Assembly (NCBI RefSeq): GCF_963678635.1
Contig: NC_087065.1
Location: forward strand, 62,398,754-62,462,753
Length of the DNA: 64,000 nt
Direction of reading: 5' to 3'
From: Symsagittifera roscoffensis
Lineage: Eukaryota > Xenacoelomorpha > Acoela > Convolutidae
Position 1 is the stretch's first letter, and every line of letters begins with the position of its first letter. Made by a program: the position numbers and the translations under genes. Positions 38,758-51,059 of the stretch are shown here, piece by piece. The notes beneath the pieces were generated by a model, which worked only from the letters and a program-made list of their open reading frames with translations, was not told the origin of the DNA and made no database searches.

Positions 38758-41310
38758 TGTTTAGAAAATTTCCAAAAGGTAACTCAGTGTTGAGAAAAAC
38801 TGGTTTGAAATTTCTGCTTTTCTGTCTAATTTTGAGCAAGGAAAGCGAGCGAGTAGCGTTTGTTAGAAAAAAAATGGTTGGTTTAACCGGTGTTTTAAGG
38901 AAAACATTTTTTGAAGCTTCGTTGCCCAGCTTTTTGTTAAATCTTTGTGAATTTTTGTTTCCGACTTTTAATTTTGAAACTTATTTTTGAAGACAATTGC
39001 GACCAATTAGGATTGATTAAAAATCTAATTTTTCGTCCTTATTCTCATCACATCGCGCGCAAAAAAAACGCAGCTATTCTGTTTAATTTGGGAAACTGGA
39101 GAAAATCTTTTTTCTTCCCTTCAATCAATTTTTTATTATCAAAATCGACTCAAAACATTATTGGCTCATTCAATTGATAAAGTACCATACTTGCAATAAA
39201 ATGAAAATGAGTGGCTTTTGATTGAAAGTAAATTCACCATTTCCTGTGTCGCGTCTTTTAGAAAACGTCAATTATAGAAACAGCCATGTCTTCAGAGGCA
39301 TTTTTATTGGGAATATAAGCTATTTTTTTTGGGATGCGGAAACTAGAAAAAAAATAAGAACGAAGAAAACTAAGAATCAGGAAAAAATTCTACAGCCAAT
39401 CTTTACATATGAAACAACAGCCGATGAATAATTGAAAATGGATTCAATTATTCGTGTTGACTATCAAACAATTTTGTTTTCATCATGTTTAAGTCGCAGT
39501 TGTCCATTTAATATAAAACTCACCTAATTGTTTTTGGGAAAAAGATGGCTATTGGCTAAAAAATACCATTGTGTGCATGCAAAATCTTTTTATATCATTA
39601 GATGAAGTGCTTTGTTTTATGATTCAAAATAAAAGCGTCAGAGTCAGAGTTGTTTGTTCACGCTCAAAAAAATGAAACTAGTTGGTTTTTACTTTTTGCT
39701 TTCTATAATGGGTCTTCTCAACGGAACCATCAGACTGAACTATGACTGAAGTACATTTAATTGTTTCTGGTTATAACAAGTCGAGACACGCACTAGCTAG
39801 AGACACGCTTATAACAAATCGAAACTATACACTAGCAGATTTTTTGTTCTAAGAAAATGCGCGAATAACATTAGCAAGATTTCTCGTTGCAAGGCGAAAT
39901 TCTGAAGCGTTCGACTGCCCTTTATTATCTCTGAAGCATTTTTTTAATAAAACCTTATTAATGAATTTTTAATACAAAAAAATTGCTTTTTAATATGGAT
40001 AACATTGAAAGTCTCCTCCGAGTTTTGTTAAGTACAAAGGGTTTCTTTAGCGTCTAGTGTCATATTAACAAGTTTGCTCGTATATCAGTGTAATTTCAGG
40101 GTGGTCTCGAGAAATTTCGCGGGTTCACAAAAAATGCTTATCATACAATTTTCATATATGAAAAAAAAGCTTATCATACCCTTTCTTACAATTTCATAGA
40201 GCAAAAGTTAGTGTATGAAAATAGCAAAATAAGCATTTTTTCCATAATATGAAATTGTATGACAAGCATTTTTTCCATAAATGAAAATATATAACATTTT
40301 TGTTTCAAAATTTTGTGTTTCAACCGAAACACTAATCAAGGGTTTTTTGTCATAAGAAATTCCAGAGTGACCTGGCAATTACCACGCAGATATACTGCAA
40401 TTGGTGAATTAAGCCATAAAAGTTAATTTTAAAATTTTCACATGGAATTATATACCAAAAAAGTAACTTTTTGAATATGGCTAGATAGTTTTTACTTTCT
40501 GGTGGTTGAGAAAAAAAGCCTGTTTTTCTTTGCAAATTTATTTTTATCTCAGCAAATGAAACAAAATATAATAATTGTGTTTACAAAAAAAACGCTTTCT
40601 TGTGATTTTTATATTTTTTGGGTGAAAAACTCATCCTGGACTACGTCATAAACACAAAAAGTCAAATTTTGCAAGCAATTTTTTTTTCGTAAAATTCATA
40701 TTTTAGCACAAAAGCAAGTTTGCAACCATAAAAAGGATTACAATTTTTTTACCTCAAATTTTTGTTTTCGTTTATGGAAAAAATGCATATCATACAATTT
40801 TCATATATGAAAACTTTATGATAAGCATTTTTCTGACCGAAATCAAAATTTTGTTTTTGATTGTCAAAATGCCCTCTATCATAGATATAACTATTTAAAT
40901 CTATATAAATTTACCCAGACAAGTTTTTTGGTGATTTTTGAAAATTTTATTTTTTCTATGACAAAATGACTATCTTATAATTTTCACACATGAAAGTTGT
41001 ACGACAAGCATTTTTTATCAAAAATTTTAAATCCTTTTTTAATGACCAGAAAGCTTCAAAAGAGGCAATTAGACCAAAAATGTTTATTAAAAATTTTTTA
41101 AAAATTTTTTAAATTTTGTGTGAATTTTCTATGAAAAGGATTTTTTCCAAAGACTTCATATATGAAATTGTATGATAATTATTTTTCTTTTATGAACGTC
41201 AACCCGGGTTATACAAGGTTGAATTTTAAGTTTTGAACAATAATATTAAAATTTAGGTAATTTGAGTCGTATGCGGATAAATTATGAACAATCAATTTAA
41301 CTAATTTCAA
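38758..41310. other. Intron sequence, no gene; cluster of palindromic AT motifs
   Basis: No coding sequence supported. Between about 40130 and 41190 the words TCATACAATTTTCATATATGAAA and TGATAAGCATTTTT recur in both orientations, suggesting a decayed tandem or foldback element. Confidence 0.5.
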
Positions 41311-41514
41311 TTTGGAACTATTTCGTGGAGGAGAAAATAAATCATGTTACACTTTCAGCATCACAGAGAAAGCCTTCAAACTATCAAATGAGCAATTTAC
41401 GCAGACTCAAAGCGCATGTAGCATAGTTTATAGCATAGTGCCGAGCATTTATACTCTTCAAGGAAATGTTCATAAAATTGTGAAGATATTGATGCCTGAG
41501 CTCAATATGAAAAA

Positions 41515-41985
41515 TAGCGAACATGCAGTTGAAAAGAGCCGTAAACGCCAGGAAACATTGAAAAACTGGACTTGTGTTTTTGAAATACTTTCAACTTGCG
41601 AACTACATAGAAAAAATATGGCCTTGAAACTCTTCGAATATCAAAAGCGTTTTATGATTGACGCTTCTTTTATAGTAACTCAATTTGAGAAAACCGGATC
41701 AATAGGTAAATTTTTTATTCCACGAGATATCTGAAAATTAAAACTCATATTCAAAACTAGAAGTCGATCACGTTTTTCGTGATGTTTACACTTTTTCTGT
41801 TTGAGTTGGTCTTCATTTGAACAATTGAAATGAACTGAACAATAAATAAATCAAAATTCAAATCACTAAATATCAAATTTTAGCGTGAATAATTTTAAGG
41901 ACTTTTTACTAACAAAAATAATCTAAAAAATTCAACCTATTTCAAAGTATTCACTATGTTCATAGCTTTTATAAGACTTTTCAAC
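41515..41985 (+). mobile_element. MITE copy overlapping the start of the tandem duplication
   Basis: Starts gttgaaaagagccgtaaacgcc, includes gagaaaaccggatcaatagg and gtcgatcacgtttttcgtga, and ends ttcactatgttcatagctttt. The 140-codon frame across it (41312-41734) is transposon sequence, not a gene. Confidence 0.7.
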
Positions 41986-42189
41986 TGCTAAGGTTTTCTC
42001 AAAATTTTGGGGTTTGAAAAATGACAATCTGGTGAAATTTCGATAGTTAATTAGTAATTTACTCTTTTTCTATCATTGGGGAGTGAGTATAGCGAAAGAA
42101 TTATTTCCAAGTTGAAGTAAGGCAATTCAATTATAACAAACAATTTGTTAGTAAATCAGAAAACTATCAATTTGTACATGGCAGTTTGT

Positions 42190-42420
42190 ATCACTTTGCA
42201 TTTTGGGGAGAAATTTTGCAAATATATTTTCAATTGATTTTAAAAGTGGTGGTGATTTTAAAAAGCGGTTTTTTTAAGGAATCCAATTTTTTTTTCAAGC
42301 AAGTTTTGCTTGAAAAAAAATGGATTCATTGCAAAAAACGGCTTTTTAAAATCTCCACAACTTTTAAGATCAATTGAAGCTATATTTGCAAATTTTCTCC
42401 CCCACACGCAAAGTGATATA
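42190..42420. repeat. Foldback in duplication unit 1
   Basis: Arms of about 110 bp: tatcactttgcattttgggg through gcaagttttgcttg pairs with the following sequence down to cacacgcaaagtgatataaa. The arms have diverged (gtggtggtgattttaaaaag against aaaatctccacaac). Confidence 0.8.
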
Positions 42421-43394
42421 AAGTGCCATGTGCAAAGTGGCCTTCACCTAAAATTTATGTTAAATCTGTGAGTTGATGTCACAAGATTTTTAACTTGCAA
42501 GTAAATTTGGTAACTTTGGGTCTTAAAAAAAGCCAATATAAAAGATTTCAAAATACCAAATATCCAAGTCCTGGACTAATATTTGCGCCCTTTTTAAATT
42601 TGACTATTATGCTAAAAAATGTTGTTAATTTTTTCGCGCAACTTTTCCTGATTGAATTTTTTTAAACAAACGTATAAAAACAAGCTAACTGCCCCAATAT
42701 TTGCCTTAAGAACTCATATTATGAGTGCCAAATAATCCGATACACGCTAAAGGACAATTATACATGCAAGACTATGGCGTGATACGACAAGTAGCGTCAA
42801 AATCTTCCTCAATATGTATTTATAAATAGCCTTAAAACTCTTCGAATGTCAAAAACGTTTTATGATTGACGCTTTTGTTGTAGTAATTCATTTTGAGAAA
42901 ACTGGATCAATAGGTAAATTTTTTATTCCTCTGGGAAATCTGAAAATTAAAATTTATTTTCAAAACTAGAAGTCGATCACATTTTTCGTGATGTTTACAC
43001 TTTTTTTTGCTGTTTGAGTTGGTCTTCATTTGAACAATTTAAATAAACTGAACTATAAATAAATCAAAATTCAAATCACAAAAAATCAATTTTTAGCGTG
43101 AATATTTTTCAGGACTTTTTACTAAAAAAAAAACAATCTAAAAAATTCAACCTATATCAAATAATTCACTATGTTCATAGCTCTTATAAGATTTTTCACC
43201 TACTAAGGTTTTCTAAAGTTTTTGGGATTTGAAAAATGACAATCTGGTAAACTTTCGATAGTTAATTAGTAATTTACTATTTTTTTATCATTGGGGAGCG
43301 TGTATAGCGAAAGAATCGTTTCCAAGTTGAAGTGGGGCATATCAATTATTACAAACAATTTGTTAGTAGATCAGAAAAATATCACTTTGTACCT

Positions 43395-43645
43395 AGCAGT
43401 TTATATCACTTTGTGAGTAGGGGAGAAACTTTGCAAACATGTTTTCAATTGATTTTAAAAGTGGTGGTGATTTTAAAAAGCGGTTTTTTGCAATGATTCC
43501 AATTTTTTTCAAGCAAGTTTTACTTGAAACAAAAATTGGATTCATTGCAAAAAACCGCTTTTTAAAATCACCACCACTTTTAAAATCAATTGAAAAAAAA
43601 TTTGCAAAATTTCTCTCCACACGCAAAGTGGTATAAAGTGCCATG
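43395..43645. repeat. Foldback in duplication unit 2, nearly perfect
   Basis: Arms around 43423-43520 and 43521-43615. ggtggtgattttaaaaagcg, then gttttttgcaatga, is matched exactly by its reverse complement in the right arm. It is much better paired than the copy in unit 1. Confidence 0.85.
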
Positions 43646-44135
43646 TACAAAGTGGCCTTCACCTAAAAAATATGTTAAATCTGTGAGGTGATGTCACAAG
43701 ATTTTTAACTTGCAAGTAAATTCGGTAAATTTTGGTCTTAAAAAATGCCAATATAAAAAATTCCAAATTACCAAATGTCCAAGTCCTGGACTAATCTTTG
43801 CGCCCTTTATTGTTATGATCAAAAGTGTTGTTAATTTTTTCGCGCAACTTTTCCTAACTGAATTTTTTTAAGCAAACGTATAGAAACAAGCTAATTGCCC
43901 CAATATTTGCCTTAAAATCTCATATTATAAATGTCAAAATAATCAGAGACACGCTAAAGGACAATTATACATGAAAGACTATGGCGCGATAGGACAAGTA
44001 GCATCAAAATCTTCCTCAAAATGTATTTATAAAGTTAATTGCTCCTCAAACCAAAAAGTATCATAAAACATCTAGTTTTCAAAGTGTGTATCTTTTTTCC
44101 AAGTGCAATGCAATAATCACATGCGCTCAAGTAAA

Positions 44136-44577
44136 ACATAGCCAACTGACAGTTGGAAAAGAGTAATGAACGCAGTTAACTGAACAAAAACTGACTTTTT
44201 TTTGAGTTTCTAAGAAAAAAATAGATGGCCTTAAAATTTTTTGAATTTGTATTACAATTTATTATCGACACTTTTTTGTTAAAATTAACCCATTTTGAGA
44301 AAACTGGATCAATGGCTAAATATTTTATTTCACTGGGAAATCTGATAATAAATGTCCATTTTCGAAATTAGAAGTCGATCGCGTTTTTCGTGACCTTTAC
44401 AATTTTGCTGTTCGATAGTGGAGATTGTACTGAACTTAACATGAAATCACAAGTCAAACCGCTAAAAATCAAAAATGAGCATGAACAAATTTTAAGACTT
44501 TTTCCTGGAATTTTTTTTTAAATCAGCAAGACCTATATGAGAGTACTCACTACGTTCATTACTCATGAAAAGTTCGG
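44136..44577 (+). mobile_element. MITE reference copy (about 440 bp)
   Basis: The best complete copy of the dominant repeat family. It starts gccaactgacagttggaaaa, then gagtaatgaacgcag, and ends agtactcactacgttcatta ctc. GAGTAATGAACG at the start is the reverse complement of CGTTCATTACTC at the end, giving short terminal inverted repeats. No coding capacity. It ends about 70 bp downstream of the exon C donor. Confidence 0.8.
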
Positions 44578-44649
44578 TTCGTCAAAAAGAAAAGGTTTTG
44601 GCTTTTTTGTACAGTTGCTAATAAAGCCACTTTAAAAAAATCAACTCAC

Positions 44650-45227
44650 GTTTGGTCGAGCTCGGAACACTCTTGAATTTTCTCGCCCTCCTCGTAGTCG
44701 ATTTGACAGTCGTTTTTCATCTCCATTCCAACAGCACCCATCAATTCACTTTTACTTCCCCTCGCCCGAGACCCAATTTGTGACCCACTCCCCTCTCGTG
44801 ACTCATCTTTATCTTCCTTTTCTGGACTACGGGGTTTGTCTCTTTTCGGGATCCGGAAGTTTCTCGGAGACTGGAAGACATTCGAATAGAGGCCACTGTT
44901 TTGCTTTCGTTTCTCACAAAAGTCAACCACGCTGTGCCTCAATGGTACGTAGCTTGTGTCATACTTTCTTGGAAAGCTAGAAGTACTATTCGTAGCGACA
45001 CTCTTACGATTGATACTGCTATTTTTACCAATAGTAGTCAACACGCTATCACTATTGATAGCTGTAGAGGTCAAATGATCAGAAACAGATGATGAACCGG
45101 GTTTGATGACGTCAGAGCTGTTGCGGTCATTGTTTTCCAGCGGCAAGCAATGGCGTCTTTTCCTGGAATTGCTGTCACGTGATTGTCTCAACGTCTGCTT
45201 GCGGTTGTAGAATTGGATCAGTTTGTT
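44650..45227 (-). CDS. Corepressor exon C
   Basis: Acceptor ttttactgttcag|AACAAA and donor CCAAAC|GTGAGT. It enters in phase 0 and leaves in phase 2. It begins NKLIQFYNRKQTLRQSRDSN and is Ser/Arg-rich, with PRSPEKEDKDESREGSG and an acidic end (IDYEEGEKIQECSELDQ). No folded domain is seen. Confidence 0.85.
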
Positions 45228-45746
45228 CTGAACAGTAAAAATGACATTAATTGTCGCGAAATTTCCAATACGGATTCTTAAATATTGCTAATTCAAAATT
45301 AGGATTGATTGCAGCGGGGCTGTAGACTGTGGCAATCGGATGTATCGGTTTTGGATTAAGTTTTGTTACTCAGAAAGTTTCGATTTATATTCCGCTTTCA
45401 CAAAATCTTTTGGTAAAATACGTGGATTTTGGCCTAATTACCTCGAGGGACTTCGGAACATTTTAAGTCATCAAATTTTATCTGACACTTTTTTTCAAAA
45501 TGCTGCTTTTGCTGAAGTTTTCGTGAAAATTTCTCCAAAAACTGCGCAAAAATAAAATTCCTGGAATTTTTTTCGAGTCTTTGCCTGACATCCTAAATTA
45601 CTGTCCAACATCTGCTTTATTTTATACGGGGAGATTAAAAATTCCACTCGGAAAACCTAAAAAGACACTTGAAAATTTTAAAATCAAAGTTTATCAGCAA
45701 TTGTACAGATATTTGAACAGATATGTTTCTAAACCACGGTTACGTA

Positions 45747-45951
45747 GCAGTATTTAGACAACCGCGTTTTCAGACTCGTCAGTAAGTAGACAAATACTGT
45801 ATTAACCAATCAGAATCGAGACAAGGAAGAAATGAATAACTAATAATTATCTAATTCGTAAATTTGTTTTCTCATCTCGATTCTGATTGGCTAATAAGGT
45901 ATTTGTCTGCTTACTGACGAGTACGAATACGCGGTTGTCTTAATACAGACC
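45747..45951. mobile_element. Foldback MITE with ~77-bp arms beside exon B
   Basis: Left arm 45747-45823 (gtatttagacaaccgcg; gactcgtcagtaagtagaca; ccaatcagaatcgaga) and right arm 45874-45951 are near-exact inverted copies around an AT-rich loop of about 50 bp. It ends about 20 bp from the exon B splice donor, so it lies at the very start of that intron on the gene strand. Confidence 0.85.
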
Positions 45952-45971
45952 GCACTCCCTAAAACACATAC

Positions 45972-46438
45972 TTGTTCTCGTATTATGTCTGGCGTGACCA
46001 TAATGCGCAGTTCCTCCTCGTCACCCCTCCTCCCCGCCATTTTCCGTTTCTCTCTCAGCCTGTCCTCCCCCTTCGCATTCCCATGTCCCCCCTCCAGTTC
46101 CGGTTCCAAAGTTTTTTTCTCCCTTTTCTCATTATCCTTTTCTTTCATCTGAATTGAGTCTGTCTCGCATTTTATGCTCGAGAGATTGTTGTCAGTTTTA
46201 ACTTTTTTGATTGATTTTAGATTCTGTTCTCCACTTTTTGGACTGCCCGATGCAGTTGATGACTCGTCATTTAATATCCCGTCGTAGTCTGCTTGTCGTT
46301 CGTTCGGTTCGTCTTCCCACTCTAGACTGGAGGTGTCGCGCCCAAACAGATTCTGTTCCAGCTTCCGTCTGGCTTTCGCTATCTGCTTTGAGAGGTGCTC
46401 GCTCTTCCCACGTTCTTTCATCATTCGTCGCTCGTCTT
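45972..46438 (-). CDS. Corepressor exon B
   Basis: Acceptor gttttcag|AAGACGAG and donor GAACAA|GTATGT. It enters in phase 1 and leaves in phase 0. It codes EDERRMMKERGKSEHLSKQI and then AKARRKLEQNLFGRD, a basic, probably helical stretch, then an acidic and Lys-rich disordered part ending MVTPDIIREQ. A foldback element ends about 20 bp downstream of its donor. Confidence 0.85.
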
Positions 46439-49077
46439 CTGAAAACATGCATTTCGTGGTTTTTATTTACAATCTGAATCATCTCTTTTTCATAACTGCC
46501 GTTAAAGTTAATAACTTTTGGATTCCAAACTGATAGATAAAAGGCCTCCTTAAATATAAAAGCGTGACAATGCGGGCGGGCATATTTTTTCTTAGCCGGC
46601 GTTTTGTTTATTGTTTCAAACGGCACAATTTGTCTGCTTGCCAGTGAAAAGGTACAAATTGTTCAAAAAAGGAAAGTTGTTCAAAAAAGGTGGCATGTCA
46701 ACGTGCCGAAAAGTCAGTTTGCCTAAGTTATCAAGTGTGTCGGTTTTTTTCATTTGATTGGTTGCATCTTTTCAGGTGCCAAGGCATTGTTGCTCGTGAA
46801 AAATTTATATTTTCATTCACAACTGGCTGCTTTGCTGCTTAAGTCTCACTTTTGTTTAAATACGACAAAGCTTTTTTGAAATGAAGTGTAAAAACTTCTA
46901 AAATGCCTCCTAGAATGGAGTTTCTTATCCTTCAATTAACCCTGTTAGATGTTCTGAAAGTATAACCTAACCTCAGATGATAATAATAATATGTTTTCCC
47001 GCACTTTCGGCAAATTGTCTTTTCGGTAAGTTCGACTTTCTCCAAAAAATACAGTTTAAGCGTTTGTCTATTTCGCAATTATTTTTTAATAATCAATCAA
47101 GGAATGAATAAATGAATGGCACTTTTTCTGACTTTTTTTTTTCGGCGGGAAAATTTGCAAAATCTTGCGCATAAAATTCAACAGTGGAAAATTCAATAGA
47201 AACTATTTTATTGAAACAAAACATTAAAATACTCTTGATGTTGATAGATGTTTTAATTACTAATTGGTTTTCTTGTGTAAAAGATTTCTCTGAACTATTC
47301 TCCTGAGAGATTTGGGATGATTTTTTCTTTTTTTGTTCTTTCTGTTCATCAAATTTGGAAAAAAAACGTTTTGTTGTGATAAAGTTTTGATATACTTGTC
47401 CGAAATTGAAATTGTTAAAAAAGCTTATGACCAAAACAGATCTTTAGCCAAAAAAAACCTAAAATTACTAGTTAAAAATGTTGCCAATTTTTAAAAGCTT
47501 TCAAATTTTGATAAATGATTGTTCCAACCACTTAACTATAAGCAATGAGGAACTATGGGCTAGTTTGTGTCTGGCAACTTATTAATAACACCAAACTGGT
47601 TGCCTCAAGTCAATTTAAATGATATAAATAACGCCTAAGCACTTATAGGACAGGCATATATCACGCGTAATTTTCCCAAGCGGACTACATTGGCAAAATT
47701 CAATTTTACGCAACCTCGAGTTTATTTTTAAGCTTAAGGCATCATTATCTTCCAGGTGATAGAAACAAACTCCTGCCAAAAATTTCTAAAAGAAATATCG
47801 AAATTTTTCTAGAGAAGAAACAATACCGAACACTTACATTCCGTTATTTCTTCAAAAATGGAAACCCCGCAAGTAAAAGAATTTTTTTATGTTTGGTCTA
47901 GCTCAGTTTATTTGCTTCTGACGCTATTGTTAAGTTTTTTAAAAGAAAGTCGTATCACACTTTATTCATAGACGACCAGCTAATGAATTAACAAAAAAAA
48001 AGTTGAAAAAGTTTTAAAAAAAGGAAAACACTCTTGTATATTTTAAGCTAGTTTCATCAAATTTTTTGGCCATAATATCATCATATTCACTGTAGAAAAA
48101 GTTTTTGAGAATAAGGCTGAGAAAAGTTTTTTCATTTTTTTTCGCAAGGCCTCCTATTGCTATTTACCAACTCATGAAGTGGGGGAAATAAATATAGCAC
48201 ATGGTTGGTTTCTGTTGTTGCTCGGCTTAAAATACCCCACCAGAGCTTACATGGATTCTATTTTTGTAGTTTTTTTGAAAAACTTTGATTGTGATTCGGA
48301 AAAAATGTCACAGACTTTTTCTCGGTGCTGAATGAAACAGGTGTCGAGCTTTAGTTTAAAACTAAAATAGACAAAAAACTTTTAGGGAATGGCATTTTAA
48401 GTTTCTCTTCTAATACAAGTTTAGCCTTATTTTAGCTTTATATAATCTCAATTTAGCATTTTTTACCAAGTTAGTCACCTTTATCACCTTCTATGATGCA
48501 AAACAGGTCGTAAAAAAACTGAAGAAAAAAACTTCGATATGTTTAATGAGTTTTTGAAGTTCTTCGAAAGTATATTAGTCCAAAAATGTTGTGTTTTTTG
48601 CACAGTAACCAGATTTTCATGATATGATAAATTTTTTTTGATGAATGCAATTTATTTTGCAAACAATGGACTAGTTAGCAAACATTTCAAACCTTAGACA
48701 CCAAACGAAAAACAAAAGGAGCGTCCTTGTTGAGCGTCCTCTGGCAATTTAAAATTACACAGTTTGGCCTCATAATGATTAAAAAATACGACTCGTTCAG
48801 TTGATTTAGATAAATATTTTGAAATTTTTTTTTTTTTATTTCAGATCTCAACAAATTTTACAATTTATATGCAAAAAAACGAAAGCTTGCAATCACAAAT
48901 ATTGTTTTTTTTACAACAATTAACAACACTTTGAGAACTTTGGATAATTACAAAAAAATTTAAGTTTTTTTTAGTAGCTTAGACGTTTTAAGCGTTCTGG
49001 TAACTGCAACATCAAATCTGGATCTTTTCCGATAGTTGGTCTAAACAACTCCCGAGAGCAGCAGATAAGTCCAGTTT
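46439..49077. other. Intron between exons A and B, left part, no gene
   Basis: AT-rich, with no supported gene or clear repeat apart from short direct words (gttcaaaaaaggaaag / gttcaaaaaaggtgg at 46660-46690). Confidence 0.55.
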
Positions 49078-49471
49078 TTTTAATGTTAAAAAACATAGAC
49101 GACAGACAGTTGGAAAGTTCTACGGACGCAAAGAGACTGAAAAAATCCATCGTTAATTCTTTCGAAAAAGTCACTTTTGAATAGCTTTAGAGCTGCAAGA
49201 AGTTCAAGAACTATTTATGATTAACACTTTTTGGATAAAACTAAAAAATTTTAAACAAAAAATAGCTTTAGAGCTGCAAGAAGTTTAAGAACTAGTTATG
49301 ATTAACACCTTTAGGATATAACTAAATCTTTTTAAAACAAAAACGGGATGTAAGTAAGCCTTCTATTCCGCAACCACAAATTAAAGCCCATTTTCGAAGT
49401 TACTTGTCCATCGCGGTTCTTCGTGCCATTTTTCTTTCGGTAATTAAAGAGTGTATTTTTCCTTCCTTTTA
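49078..49471 (+). mobile_element. 5' half of a MITE copy interrupted by the BEL element
   Basis: Starts agacgacagacagttggaaa and runs to ttttccttcctttta, where the BEL LTR begins. The matching 3' half resumes at 57442. An internal 80-bp tandem duplication is seen at 49181-49340 (aatagctttagagctgcaag repeated). Confidence 0.75.
49467..49471. repeat. Left target-site duplication TTTTA
   Basis: The five bases before the 5' LTR, repeated directly after the 3' LTR at 57442-57446. Five bp is within the usual BEL/Pao range. Confidence 0.8.
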
Positions 49472-49816
49472 TGTAGCAGCGCAAAACGTAACTAATGCGT
49501 GAAACATAAATCGTTCAAATTTAAAACTACGACCTACAAAAGAGCAGTTTTTTTTGCATTTTTGCAGTTTCTGCAAAAGTCAAGCTGGTTTTTAATTGCT
49601 TCAAAAGTCAAACAGTTTCGGAAAAGGTCAAGCTGGCGTGGTGTCCGATATACGATGATGTAAGTAAAAAGTTTGAGTTATAGTCGTTTATGACTGATTA
49701 TGTCCGTTTATACAAAAATTGTGGATATATTCCGATTTATGACCAAACACGAGTATTTACCGAGAAATACGAATAAAATATTGATTTTAACTTTATTTTG
49801 TGGAGATTAGCGCACA
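49472..49816 (+). repeat. 5' LTR of BEL element
   Basis: 345 bp, TGTAGCAGCGC to GCGCACA. Nearly identical to the 3' LTR except for about 47 extra bases near 49572-49620, where imperfect copies of AAAAGTCAAGCTGG lie in tandem. An aataaa box is near 49766. Confidence 0.92.
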
Positions 49817-49819
49817 TTT

Positions 49820-49837
49820 TGGCGCCCCACAAGGGAC
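49820..49837 (+). promoter_or_regulatory. Primer-binding site
   Basis: TGGCGCCCCACAAGGGAC three bases after the LTR. It would pair with a tRNA whose 3' end reads ...GGGGCGCCA; the first eight bases match the common lysine-type PBS TGGCGCCC. Confidence 0.75.
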
Positions 49838-51059
49838 AGATATTAGTTAATTCCCTTATAATAATCCGAGTTATTATTACAAAAACGGTTATACTGAAAA
49901 ATTCATAATGGATGTGTCTGGGAGTTCAATAGCGCTGACAGGGTAACCCATCCAGACGATAAGTCACTGACAGAGTTTCTGACTTGCAACAAGACGGTTT
50001 GGGCTATTCAGTGAGGCTGTTTGTGACCGACGATCTCATCGGTGCGCCCTATCTTCACAAAAACTGTAAGACCGAACCTAAACTTTTAATTTTGATAAAT
50101 TACGGATACGATGTTTTATATTATAAATGTGAGACACAACGCCAATACTCACCCCTAATTTTTCTCGATACCCGAAAATTTTTGGCCAGTTTGATTAAAC
50201 TGAAATTAGAAAAATTGCTCTAAATCGGGTACTAGATAACCGGAACTAGATTTTTTGCTCGATAGCCAAAATGTTGGCTATTTTTTTGATGAATTGAAAA
50301 TTTATAATATCGGAACATAGACTAACGGTTACTAGACTAGTTTTTTGATACCAGTTATGACTCGAATCCACTAACCAAACTATACAAAATTTTGTTTGAA
50401 AATTGAAAATTTTCTGAAAAATTAGTCCAAAACTCCGTTGAACCGTATAGTTAAAGTATGTTTAGTTGTCTGGGTAGTTAATATCAGGCAAGTTAAGTTA
50501 ATTTTTTTTCATCCTCAGGTTCACTCCGCGTGTGTTGTTGAGAGTTAACCGATTTGTCTGATTCTCCAACCCCATTGGTAAACTTAAGGCTTACAACGAC
50601 TTGATACCTGTTTGCATTCGTTCGCTTTTCAAAACATTCGTTTCGCAACGACTGACTAAGTGGTCCGGGACGGTAAAATTAAGCAAGTTAAGTTGTTGTC
50701 TTTCATCCTCAGGTTTGCTCCGCGTGTGTTGTTGTTTTTCAACCGACTTGCTTAATTCCCAAACCTCTTGGTAATTCGTCGAGCTACTAGCCGATTAGTA
50801 GTGACGCACCGTCGTACGACCGTTCAACAAATTTCGTACGCCGTAACATCATCCTAAGTGGTCAGGGAGGTGATATTAAGTAAGTTAAGTTGGTTTTATT
50901 CATCCTCAGGTTTACTCCGTGTGTGTTGTTTGATATCAACCGACTTACTTAATCCCCAGCCCCATTGGTAACTTTACTCACCGAAAACCGTTCCGAATCG
51001 CCCCGCAAACGCCCGATAACCGTTAAGTATAGTTTGAGTTAAGTATAGACCCTAGAGCC
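49838..51059 (+). promoter_or_regulatory. Long BEL leader with three structured repeat units
   Basis: 1.2 kb between PBS and gag. No main ORF. Three related units at about 50465-50583, 50660-50777 and 50858-50975 each contain g(t/g)tggtc..ggga, a stem, the conserved segment catcctcaggtt..ctccg(c/t)gtgtgtt, the matching stem and ccc.ttggtaa. Details are under findings. Confidence 0.8.

Larger units (their letters stand above)
41621..44036. repeat. 1.2-kb tandem duplication, two units
   Basis: Unit 1 (about 41621-42828) and unit 2 (about 42829-44036) start with gcctt(g/a)aaactcttcgaat and end with atcttcctcaaaatgtatttataaa. They run side by side with small indels and scattered substitutions. 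Each unit carries the 3' part of a MITE and a large foldback. The period is 1,208 bp. Confidence 0.85.

Noticed and set aside
41312-41734. 140-codon plus-strand ORF
   Set aside because: It lies across a MITE copy and the motif words of that family; no protein features.
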